Shown: one piece after another, positions 45,161 through 54,207 of the stretch
Layout of the letters: every line of letters begins with the position of its first letter
Numbering within the stretch: the first letter of the stretch is position 1
DNA from: Croceibacterium mercuriale
Lineage (GTDB): Bacteria > Pseudomonadota > Alphaproteobacteria > Sphingomonadales > Sphingomonadaceae
Length of the DNA stretch: 64,000 bases
Direction of reading: 5' to 3'
NCBI RefSeq assembly: GCF_000802385.1
Contig: NZ_JTDN01000002.1
Span: forward strand, 930,001 to 994,000
The notes under the pieces: generated by a model
What the model saw: only the letters and a program-made list of their open reading frames with translations
Databases searched by the model: none
What the model was told of the DNA's origin: nothing
Program-made: the position numbers and the translations under genes

Positions 45161-48049
45161 ATGCGCATTGCTCGTTCGCGGCTGCGGGCCGCGTCTGCCT
45201 TGCTGTCCGGAACCCTGACAGCCGCGCTGCCCCTTGCTGCCGCCGCGCAGGTGGCACCCGGGGCCGATCCGGCGGTACAGCTCCCCGATCCGGTGGAGCC
45301 GTCGATCGCGGACGAGGGCGCTGGCGAGATCGTCGTGACCGGTTTTCGTGGAAGCCTGGCGCGTGCGCTGGAGATCAAGCGCGAAAGCAACGCCGTGGTC
45401 GACTCCATCGTGGCGGAGGACATCGCCAAGTTCCCGGACAACAACCTGGCCGAATCCATCCAGCGCGTGCCCGGCGTGACCATTACCCGCGACGGCGGGG
45501 AAGGGCGCAACATCTCCGTCCGCGGGCTTGGCCCGGATTTCACCCGCGTGCGGATCAACGGGATCGAGGCGCAGGCGACCACCGGCTCCAATCGCGGCCG
45601 CGGCTTCGACTTCAACGTTTTCGCCTCGGAGCTGTTCAACCAGATCGACGTACGCAAGACGCCCTCCGCCAATGTGGAGGAAGGATCCCTGGGCGCGACG
45701 GTCGACCTGCATACCGGCCGGCCGTTCGACACCGCCGGTTCGGTGCTCGCCGCATCGGCGCAGGCCGGGTACAACGATCTGGCGGAAGCGGCCGATCCGC
45801 GCTTCGCCGTCCTGGGCAGCACGCGGTGGGATACCGGCATCGGCGAGCTCGGTGTCTCCGCCTCCGTCGCCTATTCCGAGAAGACGACGCTGCAGAACGG
45901 CGTGTCCACGGTGGGCTGGCAGCAGGGCAATGCCGATGGCGGGTTCTGCAATCCGGCAACCAACGCCGCACTGTGCGCCGGCACGAACCCGAGCGCCTAC
46001 CAGCTCGCCAGCCAGCCGACGACCCGGTACCCGCGCTTCCTGCGATACCAGGACTACAATCTGGAAACACAGCGCATCGGCGTCACCGGCTCGCTGCAAT
46101 GGCGTCCCCAGCCCGAAACCACCATCACCCTCGACGCGCTGTTCTCGCGTTTCGAAGGCGAGCGCAACGAACGGCAGCTGGAAGCGATCTCGCTCAGCCG
46201 TCCGGCATCGACCGGCGGCAAGCCGGAGGTGGTCGTCCGCGATATCGAGGTCGATGAGAACGGTACCGCGCTGTACATGCTGCTCGACAACATGGACATC
46301 CGGTCCGAAAACTACTTGGACCGGTACGACACCACGTTCCAGCAATATACGCTGGGCGTGGAGCACGAGTTCAGCGACCGGTTCCGGGCCAGCGTGCTTG
46401 CCGGATATGTGAACAACGATTTCAACAACGCGTACGACTACATCGCGCAAATGGATCGGCAGAACGTCGACGGCTACTCCTACGACATGCGCGAGACCGG
46501 GCAGAACTTCCCGGTGATCGACTACAATTTCGACGTCACCGACCCGAACCAGTGGTATATCGGCCCGACCCGCATCGCACCCGGCGGCGGCACCGGCCGC
46601 AGTGGGCCGGATATCCGCCTGCGCCCGAACTGGAACGAGAACACCTACAAGACCGCGCAGTTCGACGTGTCCTACGAGTTGAGCGACGCGCTGACGCTGA
46701 CGGGCGGGCTGCAGTACAAGACCTACGAATTCGTCGGCGAGGGGCAGCGCTTCGCCCTGGGCGAGGGCAACATTCCCGCGCTGCCCGCCGGCACCGGCGT
46801 GGCCGACGTGACCGAGCTGTATTGCGGGTTCGAAGGGCTGGACGTGCCGGCCGGCACCGACACCTGCTGGCTGACGCCAAACCTGCAGGCGATCGCCGAT
46901 GCGTATGGCGTGTTCGGCGGCAATGACCGCTTCGCCCTGTCCGGCACCACCGCCAGCGCACGGGGCGACAACCGCACGGTGGAGGAGAAGGATTTCGGCG
47001 GCTACATCCAGCTGCAGTTCAATTTCGATGCCTGGGGCGTGCCGGTCCGCGGTGATGTGGGCTACCGGCGGGTTCGCACCAGGCAGGAATCGGGCTTCTT
47101 CACCACGGTGCCCACCACGGTGAATCCGTCCGGGTTCGAATGGACGGTGGTCGGCCGGTCCTACAATGACGATCTGCCATCGCTGAACCTGGTGGTGGAG
47201 CCGGTCGATGACGTGCTGGTGCGGTTCGGCGCCGCCAAGGTGATGGCGCGCCCCGGACTGGGCAGCATCTCCGCGGCGACGAATGTGTCGGTGGCGGGTG
47301 CGTCCCGCTCCGTCTCCACCGGCAACCCGTTCCTGGAACCGTTCCGCGCCAAGACCTTCGACTTCGCGGTCGAATGGTACCCTTCGGCCGGTTCGATCCT
47401 GTCGGCCGGGTTCTTCTACAAGGACGTGTCGACTTATGTGCAGAGCGTGACGCGGGCGGCACCGTTCTCGTCCACCGGTCTGCCGGACTCGCTGCTGGCC
47501 GGCACAGGCGTGACCGCGGCGGACGAGTTCCAGATATCCAACGTGATCAACACGCCGGGCGGCCCGCTCAAGGGGCTGGAACTGAACTTCCAGCAGGCGC
47601 TGACCTTCCTGCCGGGCTTCCTGTCCAACCTGGGGCTGCTGGCGAACTACACCTATGTCGATTCCGACATCGACTACTTCGTGACCGCGCCGAACGGAAC
47701 GCAGATCACCGTCAGCCAGCCGCTGCTGAACCTGTCCAAGAACGCCTTCAACGCGACGATCTACTACGAAAGCGGGCCGTTCCAGGCGCGTGTATCGGGC
47801 ACTTATCGTGACGGATACCTGACGGCGGTGCCGGCGGCGTACAACACCGATGTCTCCGGCGTGGAGTCGACAACCTTTGTCGATTTCTCGCTGTCGTACC
47901 GCATCATCGAGAACCTGACGCTGAGCCTGGAAGGAATCAACCTGACCAACGAGCCGACGGTGTCGTACAACGACTCGGTGGCCCAGCGGGTCGGTGACTA
48001 TCTGCAGAGCGGGCGTCAGTTCTACGCCGGCGTCCGCTACAGCTTCTGA
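45161..48049 (+). CDS. TonB-dependent receptor, Xanthomonas/Caulobacter carbohydrate class (arm C)
   Basis: A 962-residue outer-membrane transporter. GGGAGG precedes the ATG. The signal peptide ends near LAAAAQ; the class signature EIVVTGFRGSLARALEIKR and the plug stretch VVAEDIAKFPDNNLAESIQRVPGVTITRDGGEGRNISVRGLG parts are textbook TonB-Xanth-Caul. The barrel ends QFYAGVRYSF with the terminal phenylalanine. It probably imports oligogalacturonides or rhamnogalacturonan fragments, judged from the GH28 genes that follow. The stop overlaps the ATG of the first GH28 gene by one base (TGATG). Confidence 0.95.
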   Translation: MRIARSRLRAASALLSGTLTAALPLAAAAQVAPGADPAVQLPDPVEPSIADEGAGEIVVTGFRGSLARALEIKRESNAVVDSIVAEDIAKFPDNNLAESIQRVPGVTITRDGGEGRNISVRGLGPDFTRVRINGIEAQATTGSNRGRGFDFNVFASELFNQIDVRKTPSANVEEGSLGATVDLHTGRPFDTAGSVLAASAQAGYNDLAEAADPRFAVLGSTRWDTGIGELGVSASVAYSEKTTLQNGVSTVGWQQGNADGGFCNPATNAALCAGTNPSAYQLASQPTTRYPRFLRYQDYNLETQRIGVTGSLQWRPQPETTITLDALFSRFEGERNERQLEAISLSRPASTGGKPEVVVRDIEVDENGTALYMLLDNMDIRSENYLDRYDTTFQQYTLGVEHEFSDRFRASVLAGYVNNDFNNAYDYIAQMDRQNVDGYSYDMRETGQNFPVIDYNFDVTDPNQWYIGPTRIAPGGGTGRSGPDIRLRPNWNENTYKTAQFDVSYELSDALTLTGGLQYKTYEFVGEGQRFALGEGNIPALPAGTGVADVTELYCGFEGLDVPAGTDTCWLTPNLQAIADAYGVFGGNDRFALSGTTASARGDNRTVEEKDFGGYIQLQFNFDAWGVPVRGDVGYRRVRTRQESGFFTTVPTTVNPSGFEWTVVGRSYNDDLPSLNLVVEPVDDVLVRFGAAKVMARPGLGSISAATNVSVAGASRSVSTGNPFLEPFRAKTFDFAVEWYPSAGSILSAGFFYKDVSTYVQSVTRAAPFSSTGLPDSLLAGTGVTAADEFQISNVINTPGGPLKGLELNFQQALTFLPGFLSNLGLLANYTYVDSDIDYFVTAPNGTQITVSQPLLNLSKNAFNATIYYESGPFQARVSGTYRDGYLTAVPAAYNTDVSGVESTTFVDFSLSYRIIENLTLSLEGINLTNEPTVSYNDSVAQRVGDYLQSGRQFYAGVRYSF

Positions 48050-49494
48050 TGCGCCACTCTGCCTCCCCGACACGCCGCCAGCTGCTGGGCGGCGGCTGCG
48101 CGGCCATGATAGTCACGGCCACCGCCGGACGGGCGCAGACGCCCGATCCGGCAGACCCCTGGGCAGAGGCGGCGCAGATCCGCCAGCGGATCGTGCCACC
48201 GCGCTTCCCCCATGCGAACAGCTTCACCCCGCAGCAGTTCGGCGGCGTGCCCGATGGCAGCACGCTGGCGACCGATGCCATCGCGCAGGCGATTGCGGCG
48301 GCGTCGGCCGCGCCCGGCGGCGGGCGCGTGGTGGTGGGTGGCGGCATCTGGCTGACCGGGCCGATCCGTCTGCTGTCCGGCGTGGAGCTGCATGTGGACC
48401 GGGACAGCACCTTGCGTTTCTCGCAGGATCCCGCGCTCTACTTCCCGCCGATCCTGACGCGGATGGAGGGGAACGAGCTGATGGGCATAGCGCCCTTCAT
48501 CCACGCGCTGGAGGCGGAGAACATCGCCATCACCGGCGGCGGCGTGCTGGACGGGCAGGCCGACGAACAGCATTGGTGGGACCGGGCGCGCCGGCCGGCA
48601 GATAACGGGGAAAGCGACGGGCGGCGGCTGCGCCGGCTGGCGGAGGAAGGCGTGCCGGTGGCCGAGCGGGTGTTCGGGCCAGATACCACCATCCGCCCGC
48701 AATTCATCCAGCCCTATCGCTGCCGCAACGTGCTGATCGAAGGGGTGACCATCATCCGTTCGCCCATGTGGGAGATCCACCCGGTGGAGTGCGAGAACGT
48801 GACCGTGCGGCGCGTCACCATCTCCAGCCACGGGCCGAACAATGATGGCTGCGATCCGGAAAGCTGCCGCGACGTGCTGATCGAGGATTGCCTGTTCGAT
48901 ACGGGCGACGATTGCATCGCCATCAAGTCGGGTCGCAACGCCGACGGGCGCCGCCTGAACCGCCCGACGGAAAACGTGATCGTGTCCGGCTGCACCATGC
49001 TGGACGGGCATGGCGGCGTGACGCTGGGGAGCGAGATCAGTGGCGGGGTGCGCAACGTCTTTGTCGAGAACTGCCGCATGGACAGCCCGCAGCTGAACAC
49101 CGCGATCCGGTTCAAGAACAATGCGGTGCGCGGCGGCACGCTGGAAAACATCCATGTGCGCGACGTGACCGTAGGGCAGGTTGGCCGTGCGGCGATCACC
49201 GTGGACTACAATTACGAAGAAGGCGCGGACGGCCCCTATACACCGGTGTTCGACGGCCTGACGGTGCAACGGATGCTGGTCGGCCGGTGCGAGCGGGTGC
49301 TGGACCTGCAAGGCTTCGCCCACGCGCCGATCCGCAACGTGCTGCTGCAGGACGTGACCGTCGTACGCGCGGCAGAACCCGACATCGTCGAGCATGTCGA
49401 AGGGCTGCACTATGCCAATGTCAGCCGCAACGGCGTGGCGGTGCGCGGGCCGACGCCGGGTGGAATGCCCCGGCGTGCCGGCCGGTCGGGCTGA
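48049..49494 (+). CDS. GH28 polygalacturonase-family hydrolase with intact catalytic motifs
   Basis: A 481-residue exported right-handed beta-helix enzyme with a twin-arginine-like signal (TRRQLLGGGCAA). The four GH28 motifs are present in order: NND at 264-266 (in NNDGCDP), DD at 287-288 (TGDDCIAIKSG), GHG at 320-322 (DGHGGVTLGSE) and R-F-K at 354-356 in place of R-I-K. These residues hydrolyse alpha-1,4 galacturonosyl linkages by inversion, typically exo-acting in bacterial enzymes of this size. It is translationally coupled to the TonB receptor. Exo-polygalacturonase is the best guess; activity on rhamnogalacturonan is possible. Confidence 0.92.
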   Translation: MRHSASPTRRQLLGGGCAAMIVTATAGRAQTPDPADPWAEAAQIRQRIVPPRFPHANSFTPQQFGGVPDGSTLATDAIAQAIAAASAAPGGGRVVVGGGIWLTGPIRLLSGVELHVDRDSTLRFSQDPALYFPPILTRMEGNELMGIAPFIHALEAENIAITGGGVLDGQADEQHWWDRARRPADNGESDGRRLRRLAEEGVPVAERVFGPDTTIRPQFIQPYRCRNVLIEGVTIIRSPMWEIHPVECENVTVRRVTISSHGPNNDGCDPESCRDVLIEDCLFDTGDDCIAIKSGRNADGRRLNRPTENVIVSGCTMLDGHGGVTLGSEISGGVRNVFVENCRMDSPQLNTAIRFKNNAVRGGTLENIHVRDVTVGQVGRAAITVDYNYEEGADGPYTPVFDGLTVQRMLVGRCERVLDLQGFAHAPIRNVLLQDVTVVRAAEPDIVEHVEGLHYANVSRNGVAVRGPTPGGMPRRAGRSG

Positions 49495-49505
49495 AGGAGG
49501 AATTC

Positions 49506-51548
49506 ATGCGCCACCACGCCCTTGCCGCCAGCCTGGCATGCGCCGCCACGCTGCTGCTGGTGCAGCCCGCCACCGCGCAAGAGATGGCGCGGGACCGGCT
49601 GATCGCGCATCTGACCGCGCAGGCTCGCGAACAGGCGGCAGAGCGTCGCGCGGTGGTACAGGCGATCACCACGCCCGAGCAGGCGCGGCTGCGGCAGGTG
49701 CGGGTGCGCGCCATGCTGGCCGAGCTGATCGGGCCGGAGCGTGCGGCCGGGCCGGTGCGGGCGGAGGTGACCGGGCGTAGCGACGGGGATGGCTTCGGCG
49801 TGGAAAGCCTGTGGTACGAAAGCGTGCCCGGCTACCGCGTCACCGCAAATCTTTATCGTCCGGGTCGCGGCAACGGTCCGTTTCCGGCGATCATCATGCA
49901 GCCGGGGCATGGGGTGGACGGCAAGCTGGGCAACCATGCCTTTGCCGCGAACCTGGCGCGTGCCGGCTTTATCGTGCTGTCGATCGACATCGTCGGAGAA
50001 GGCGAGCGGATCCAGCACTACGATCCGGAGATCGGCGCCTCCAAGGTCGGGCGGCCGACCGGCGAACATTCGGTGGCGTTCGGCCAGGCGCTGCCGACCG
50101 GCGGGCATGTCTCGCGCTGGTTCATCCAGGATGCAATGCGCGGCGTCGATTACCTGATGAGCCTGCCGGAGGTGGATGACCGCCGGATCGGCGCCTTCGG
50201 CTGTTCGGGCGGCGGCACGATCACGGCCTATCTCGCCGCACTCGACCCGCGCATCGCAGCCACCGCGACCGCCTGCTACGTCAACGACTACGACCATCTG
50301 CTGGCACCGGGCGGGCCGGGTCCGCAGGATGCGGAACAGTCGATCCCGTTCTTCCTGGAACGCGGCCTGGACCTGCCCGACTGGATCGAGGCGGCGGCAC
50401 CACGCCCCTACGCCGTGGTGTCCACCACCGGCGACATGTTCCCGATCGCGGGCGCCCGCGCCGCTCATGCGGAAGCGGCGCGGTTCTACGCGATCATGGG
50501 TGCGGCCGACCGGATCACGATGATCGAAGGACCGGGCGGGCATGGCAATCTGCAGCCGATCGCGCCGCACATCATCGGCTTTTTCAATCGCTGGCTGCGT
50601 GATGATCCGGCCCAGCCCGCCTTTGTGACCATCCCGACCGGCGATCCGGCGCACCTGCTGGCGACGCCTGCCGGGCAACTGACGACCGCCCCTGATGGCG
50701 GCGACACGTTGCGGCAGGTGATCGCACGCGAAGCCCCGGTCCCCGCCGTGGCCTCCGCCGATTCCGCCTCCTTGCGTCAGGCGATCCGGGATGTCGCGCG
50801 CGTGCATGTGCTGCCCGGCGATCCCGCACCTGCCATGCAGGAAGGCGCGCCGGTCGACACCGATGGTCTGCGCACCTTGCCGCTCAGCTTCGCGGCGGCG
50901 CCCGACCTGGCGGTGAACGCGCTCTACGCCCGGGCGAGCGGGCGCGGGCGAAGGCCGACGCTGCTGGTGCTGCAAGCCCGGCCACAGGCGATCATGGCCC
51001 GCTGGCATGCCGCCGGCTGGAACGTGCTGGCGCTGGAGCCGCGCGGCGCTGGCGGGACGGAGGAGGCGAAGTCGCCGCTGACCGGTGACTGGACGCTGCT
51101 GTCCCTGCGCGCACTGCTGGTGGGGCAGACGCCGGTCGGGATGCGCACCGACGATGCCGTGGCGGCGCTGAACTGGCTGGCCGGTCGGCCGGAGGTCGGC
51201 CGGATCGAAGTGCTGGGCACGGGCGCGCTGGCACCGGTCGCGCTGCATGTCGGCGTGCTGGACGACCGGGTGGACGGGGTGACAGCGGTAAACGGGATTC
51301 TGCGCTATCGTGACTTCGTGGAACGCCCGCTCAGCCGCGACATGGCGGAGGTGAACCTGCCGGGCGTGCTGGCGCGCTACGACCTGCCCGACCTGATCAC
51401 CGCACTCGGCAAGCGTGTGGTGCTGGTGAACCCCGTCAGCAGCGTGGGCGAGCCGCTGCGTGCCGAGCAGGTCGCCGCGATCCTGCCTGCCGCACCGCGG
51501 GTCATCTTCCAGAGCCCGCGCGATCCGATCCTGCCCTCCGCAAGGTAA
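49506..51548 (+). CDS. exported two-domain alpha/beta hydrolase (esterase-like)
   Basis: A 680-residue exported protein (signal ending near VQPATAQE; GGAGGA precedes the ATG). Residues ~90-385 form an alpha/beta hydrolase of the acetylxylan-esterase/dienelactone-hydrolase-like group with nucleophile Ser234 in FGCSGGGTITAY and a likely histidine in GPGGHGNLQP. The C-terminal ~270 residues look like a second hydrolase fold whose nucleophile elbow reads LGTGAL, with Thr572 where serine is expected, so it is probably inactive. Between two GH28 genes, removal of acetyl or methyl groups from pectin is a reasonable inference. Confidence 0.82.
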   Translation: MRHHALAASLACAATLLLVQPATAQEMARDRLIAHLTAQAREQAAERRAVVQAITTPEQARLRQVRVRAMLAELIGPERAAGPVRAEVTGRSDGDGFGVESLWYESVPGYRVTANLYRPGRGNGPFPAIIMQPGHGVDGKLGNHAFAANLARAGFIVLSIDIVGEGERIQHYDPEIGASKVGRPTGEHSVAFGQALPTGGHVSRWFIQDAMRGVDYLMSLPEVDDRRIGAFGCSGGGTITAYLAALDPRIAATATACYVNDYDHLLAPGGPGPQDAEQSIPFFLERGLDLPDWIEAAAPRPYAVVSTTGDMFPIAGARAAHAEAARFYAIMGAADRITMIEGPGGHGNLQPIAPHIIGFFNRWLRDDPAQPAFVTIPTGDPAHLLATPAGQLTTAPDGGDTLRQVIAREAPVPAVASADSASLRQAIRDVARVHVLPGDPAPAMQEGAPVDTDGLRTLPLSFAAAPDLAVNALYARASGRGRRPTLLVLQARPQAIMARWHAAGWNVLALEPRGAGGTEEAKSPLTGDWTLLSLRALLVGQTPVGMRTDDAVAALNWLAGRPEVGRIEVLGTGALAPVALHVGVLDDRVDGVTAVNGILRYRDFVERPLSRDMAEVNLPGVLARYDLPDLITALGKRVVLVNPVSSVGEPLRAEQVAAILPAAPRVIFQSPRDPILPSAR

Positions 51549-51554
51549 TCATCC

Positions 51555-52976
51555 ATGTCCCAGACCGACCGCCGTTCGTTCCTTGCTGCCACCGCCATCG
51601 GCACTGTCGCCGCCGCGCTTCCGGCGACGGCCTTCGCGCAGCCTTCCGCGGCACCGGCCGCCCCGCAACTGCCCCAGCCGATGCCGGCGCGCGACACCGG
51701 CCTCAGGATCGATCCGCGCGAATTCGGGGCGGTGGTGGACGGCACGACCAAGGATACCGCCGCCGTCCAGCAGGCGCTGGATCGCTGCGCGGTGCTGGGC
51801 GGGGGCGAGGTGGTGCTGGCCGGCGGCACGTGGCTGGTCGGGGCCATCCGCGTGGGATCGCACACCACCTTGCGCGTGGAGGAAGGCGCCACACTGCAGG
51901 GATCGCCTGACCTGGCCGACTATCCGGTGCTGCAGGTGCGCTGGGAAGGGCGCTGGGTGCCTGGCCATATCGGGCTGGTCTGGGCGCAGGAGGCGCAGAA
52001 TGTCAGCCTGACGGGCAAGGGCCGCATCCTTGCCTCCGACGCGATCCCGGGCCGCGTGGCGCAATCGGGGCTGCGCCATCCGGCGCTGCTGGAATTCGTG
52101 GACGTGCGCGGCCTGTCCGTCACCGATCTCCATACGCAGCAGAACGACATGTGGTCGATCCACCCGGTCTATTGCGAGGATGCCGTGTTCCGCGGCCTGA
52201 CCGTGCATGGCCGCGCCGACGGCATCGATGTCGACAGCTGCCGCCGGGTGGTGATCGATCGCTGCGACTTCGACACGGTGGACGATTGCATCTCCCTGAA
52301 ATCAGGCCGGGGTATGGAGGGCAACACCATCGCCCGGCCGACAGAGGACGTGACCATCACCGACTGCGTGTTCCGCGACCAGCGCTGGGCCTGCATCGGC
52401 ATCGGCAGCGAGACTTCCGCCGGCATCCGCCGCGTGCTGGTGGAACGGTGCCAGTGCCTGAAGGCGCACACCTTCGCCATCTACCTCAAGACCCGCCCCG
52501 GGCGCGGCGCCTTCATCCGGGACATCACCATGCGCGACCTGGATGTCTCCGGCGCGGGCTACGGCTTCCTGCGGCTCAACTTCCTCGACAGCGGCAAGCA
52601 GGACCAGTTCCCGGTGGGCGGGGCGGACGGGATTCCCGACGTGGGCGGCTTCATCTTCGAACGGATCCGCGTGAAGGATGTGCCCATCCTGGTGGAGGCG
52701 GTGAACATCCATCCCGACAAGCCGGTGGACGGCTTCGTGCTGCGCGATCTCAGCGGCACCTGCGGGCACGGCATCACCCTCGCCAACATGCGCGACGTGG
52801 TGGTGGAGAATGTCGACGTGAAGGTATTCTCCGGCCCGCTGCTGGCGGTCAACAACGTCACCGGGCGCGGGCTGGTGGACACCGCGGCGCCGCTGGTGCC
52901 GACGGTCCGTCCGCCAGATATCGTGGCGGCCGATCCCCCTTATCGCCTGGGAATGACGACCGGCCGCCCGAACTGA
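51555..52976 (+). CDS. GH28-family protein with altered catalytic motifs
   Basis: A 473-residue exported beta-helix protein with a twin-arginine-like signal (DRRSFLAATAIG). It aligns with GH28 but departs from the polygalacturonase motifs: NTD is replaced by A-D-G (Asp222, with Asp225 and Asp227 following), DD is kept (243-244, VDDCISLKSG), GHG becomes W-A-C (278-280) and R-I-K becomes Y-L-K (310-312). Rhamnogalacturonases and other non-polygalacturonase GH28 enzymes also lack GHG, so a different substrate, such as the rhamnogalacturonan backbone, is likely. It starts 6 bases after the esterase-like gene. Confidence 0.85.
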   Translation: MSQTDRRSFLAATAIGTVAAALPATAFAQPSAAPAAPQLPQPMPARDTGLRIDPREFGAVVDGTTKDTAAVQQALDRCAVLGGGEVVLAGGTWLVGAIRVGSHTTLRVEEGATLQGSPDLADYPVLQVRWEGRWVPGHIGLVWAQEAQNVSLTGKGRILASDAIPGRVAQSGLRHPALLEFVDVRGLSVTDLHTQQNDMWSIHPVYCEDAVFRGLTVHGRADGIDVDSCRRVVIDRCDFDTVDDCISLKSGRGMEGNTIARPTEDVTITDCVFRDQRWACIGIGSETSAGIRRVLVERCQCLKAHTFAIYLKTRPGRGAFIRDITMRDLDVSGAGYGFLRLNFLDSGKQDQFPVGGADGIPDVGGFIFERIRVKDVPILVEAVNIHPDKPVDGFVLRDLSGTCGHGITLANMRDVVVENVDVKVFSGPLLAVNNVTGRGLVDTAAPLVPTVRPPDIVAADPPYRLGMTTGRPN

Positions 52977-53101
52977 CCACCTCACCTGCCGTACGACATG
53001 CATGGCGATCTGCATGGTGCAGCCATGGTGCCGCCGCCGCTGGATGGTAGCGTCCGGCGCCGCCAGCCGTTAGAGTCGGCGCGCGAGACAAGGGAGAAGG
53101 G

Positions 53102-54160
53102 ATGGCGGCGCCATCAACCGACAGCACGGGGCCAGATCCCGGCGGCAGGCGGCCGACGATCAACGACGTCGCGCATGCCGCGCAGGTTTCCAAGAAGACC
53201 GTCTCGCGTGTCATCAACCAGGTCGCCACCGTGCATCCGGACATGCGCGCGCGCGTGGAGCGCGCGATCGCCGAACTGGGTTTCCGGCCCAACCCGCAGG
53301 CGCGCAGCCTGGCCTTCGGCCGCGCCTTCCTGCTGGGCCTGATCTACGACAATCCCAGCCCGACCTATGTGGTGAACATGCAGCATGGCCTGCTGGACGG
53401 CCTGCGCGGCACGGGCATGGAACTGGTGGTGCATCCGTGCCGGCATGCCGCGCCCACCCTGCTGGAGGAGATCCGCGAATTCGTGGAGCGGCAGAGGCTG
53501 GCCGGGGTCGTGCTGCTGCCACCCTTGTCGGAGGACGAGCGGGTGATCGCCCTGCTGCGTTCCATCGGCTGTTCCTATGTCCGGATTGCCGCGCTGGCGC
53601 TGGACGAGCCGGGATCGATGGTGACCACCAACGATCACCTGGGCGCGGCCGAGGCGGGCGATCACCTGGCCCGGCTCGGCCACCGGCGCATCGCTCTGCT
53701 GCGCGGGCCGCCCTCGTTCCGCTCCTGCACGGTGCGCGGGCACGGTTTCATCGGGGCGCTGGCCGCGCACGGGATCACGCTTGATCCGGCGCTGGACCGG
53801 GACGGGGCCTATACCTTCGAATCCGGCGTGGAGGCCGGGCACGCGTTGCTGGCGCTGGCCGACCCGCCCACCGCGATCTTCGCGCTGAACGACGACATGG
53901 CGATCGGCGTGATGCAGGCTGCGCGGGAACGCGGGCTGGAATTGCCGCGAGATCTTTCGGTCGTGGGCTTCGACGACCTGCCGATGGCAGCGCGGGTGTG
54001 GCCCAATCTCACATCCGTGCGGTTGCCGATCCGTGACATGGGGCAGATGGCGGCGGAGAAGCTGCTGGCCCGGGTCAACGGCGTCGACCCGGCCGCGCTC
54101 GATCAGCCCGCAGTGTGCCCGGCCCTGGTCTTGCGTCAATCCGCCATCGCGCTGCCATGA
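53102..54160 (+). CDS. LacI-family transcriptional regulator
   Basis: A 352-residue repressor with an N-terminal helix-turn-helix (TINDVAHAAQVSKKTVSRVIN) and hinge (RPNPQARSLA), followed by a periplasmic-binding-protein-like sugar-sensing domain (LLGLIYDNPSPTYV ... FALNDDMAIGVMQAARERG ... LSVVGFDDLPMAARVWPNLTSVRLP). GGAGAAGGG precedes the ATG. It lies 125 bases after the second GH28 gene and may be cotranscribed or separately controlled. It likely binds the palindrome at 45102-45115, with a pectic sugar as inducer. Confidence 0.93.
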   Translation: MAAPSTDSTGPDPGGRRPTINDVAHAAQVSKKTVSRVINQVATVHPDMRARVERAIAELGFRPNPQARSLAFGRAFLLGLIYDNPSPTYVVNMQHGLLDGLRGTGMELVVHPCRHAAPTLLEEIREFVERQRLAGVVLLPPLSEDERVIALLRSIGCSYVRIAALALDEPGSMVTTNDHLGAAEAGDHLARLGHRRIALLRGPPSFRSCTVRGHGFIGALAAHGITLDPALDRDGAYTFESGVEAGHALLALADPPTAIFALNDDMAIGVMQAARERGLELPRDLSVVGFDDLPMAARVWPNLTSVRLPIRDMGQMAAEKLLARVNGVDPAALDQPAVCPALVLRQSAIALP

Positions 54161-54207
54161 AAGCTGGTTGCTGCGGCTAGCGGGCCGCCGGCAGGTGGTC
54201 GCCGTCG

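Noticed and set aside
44231-48073. 1280-codon minus-strand frame
   Set aside because: Spans GntR and the TonB receptor on the other strand, both with strong family motifs; no plausible protein sequence.
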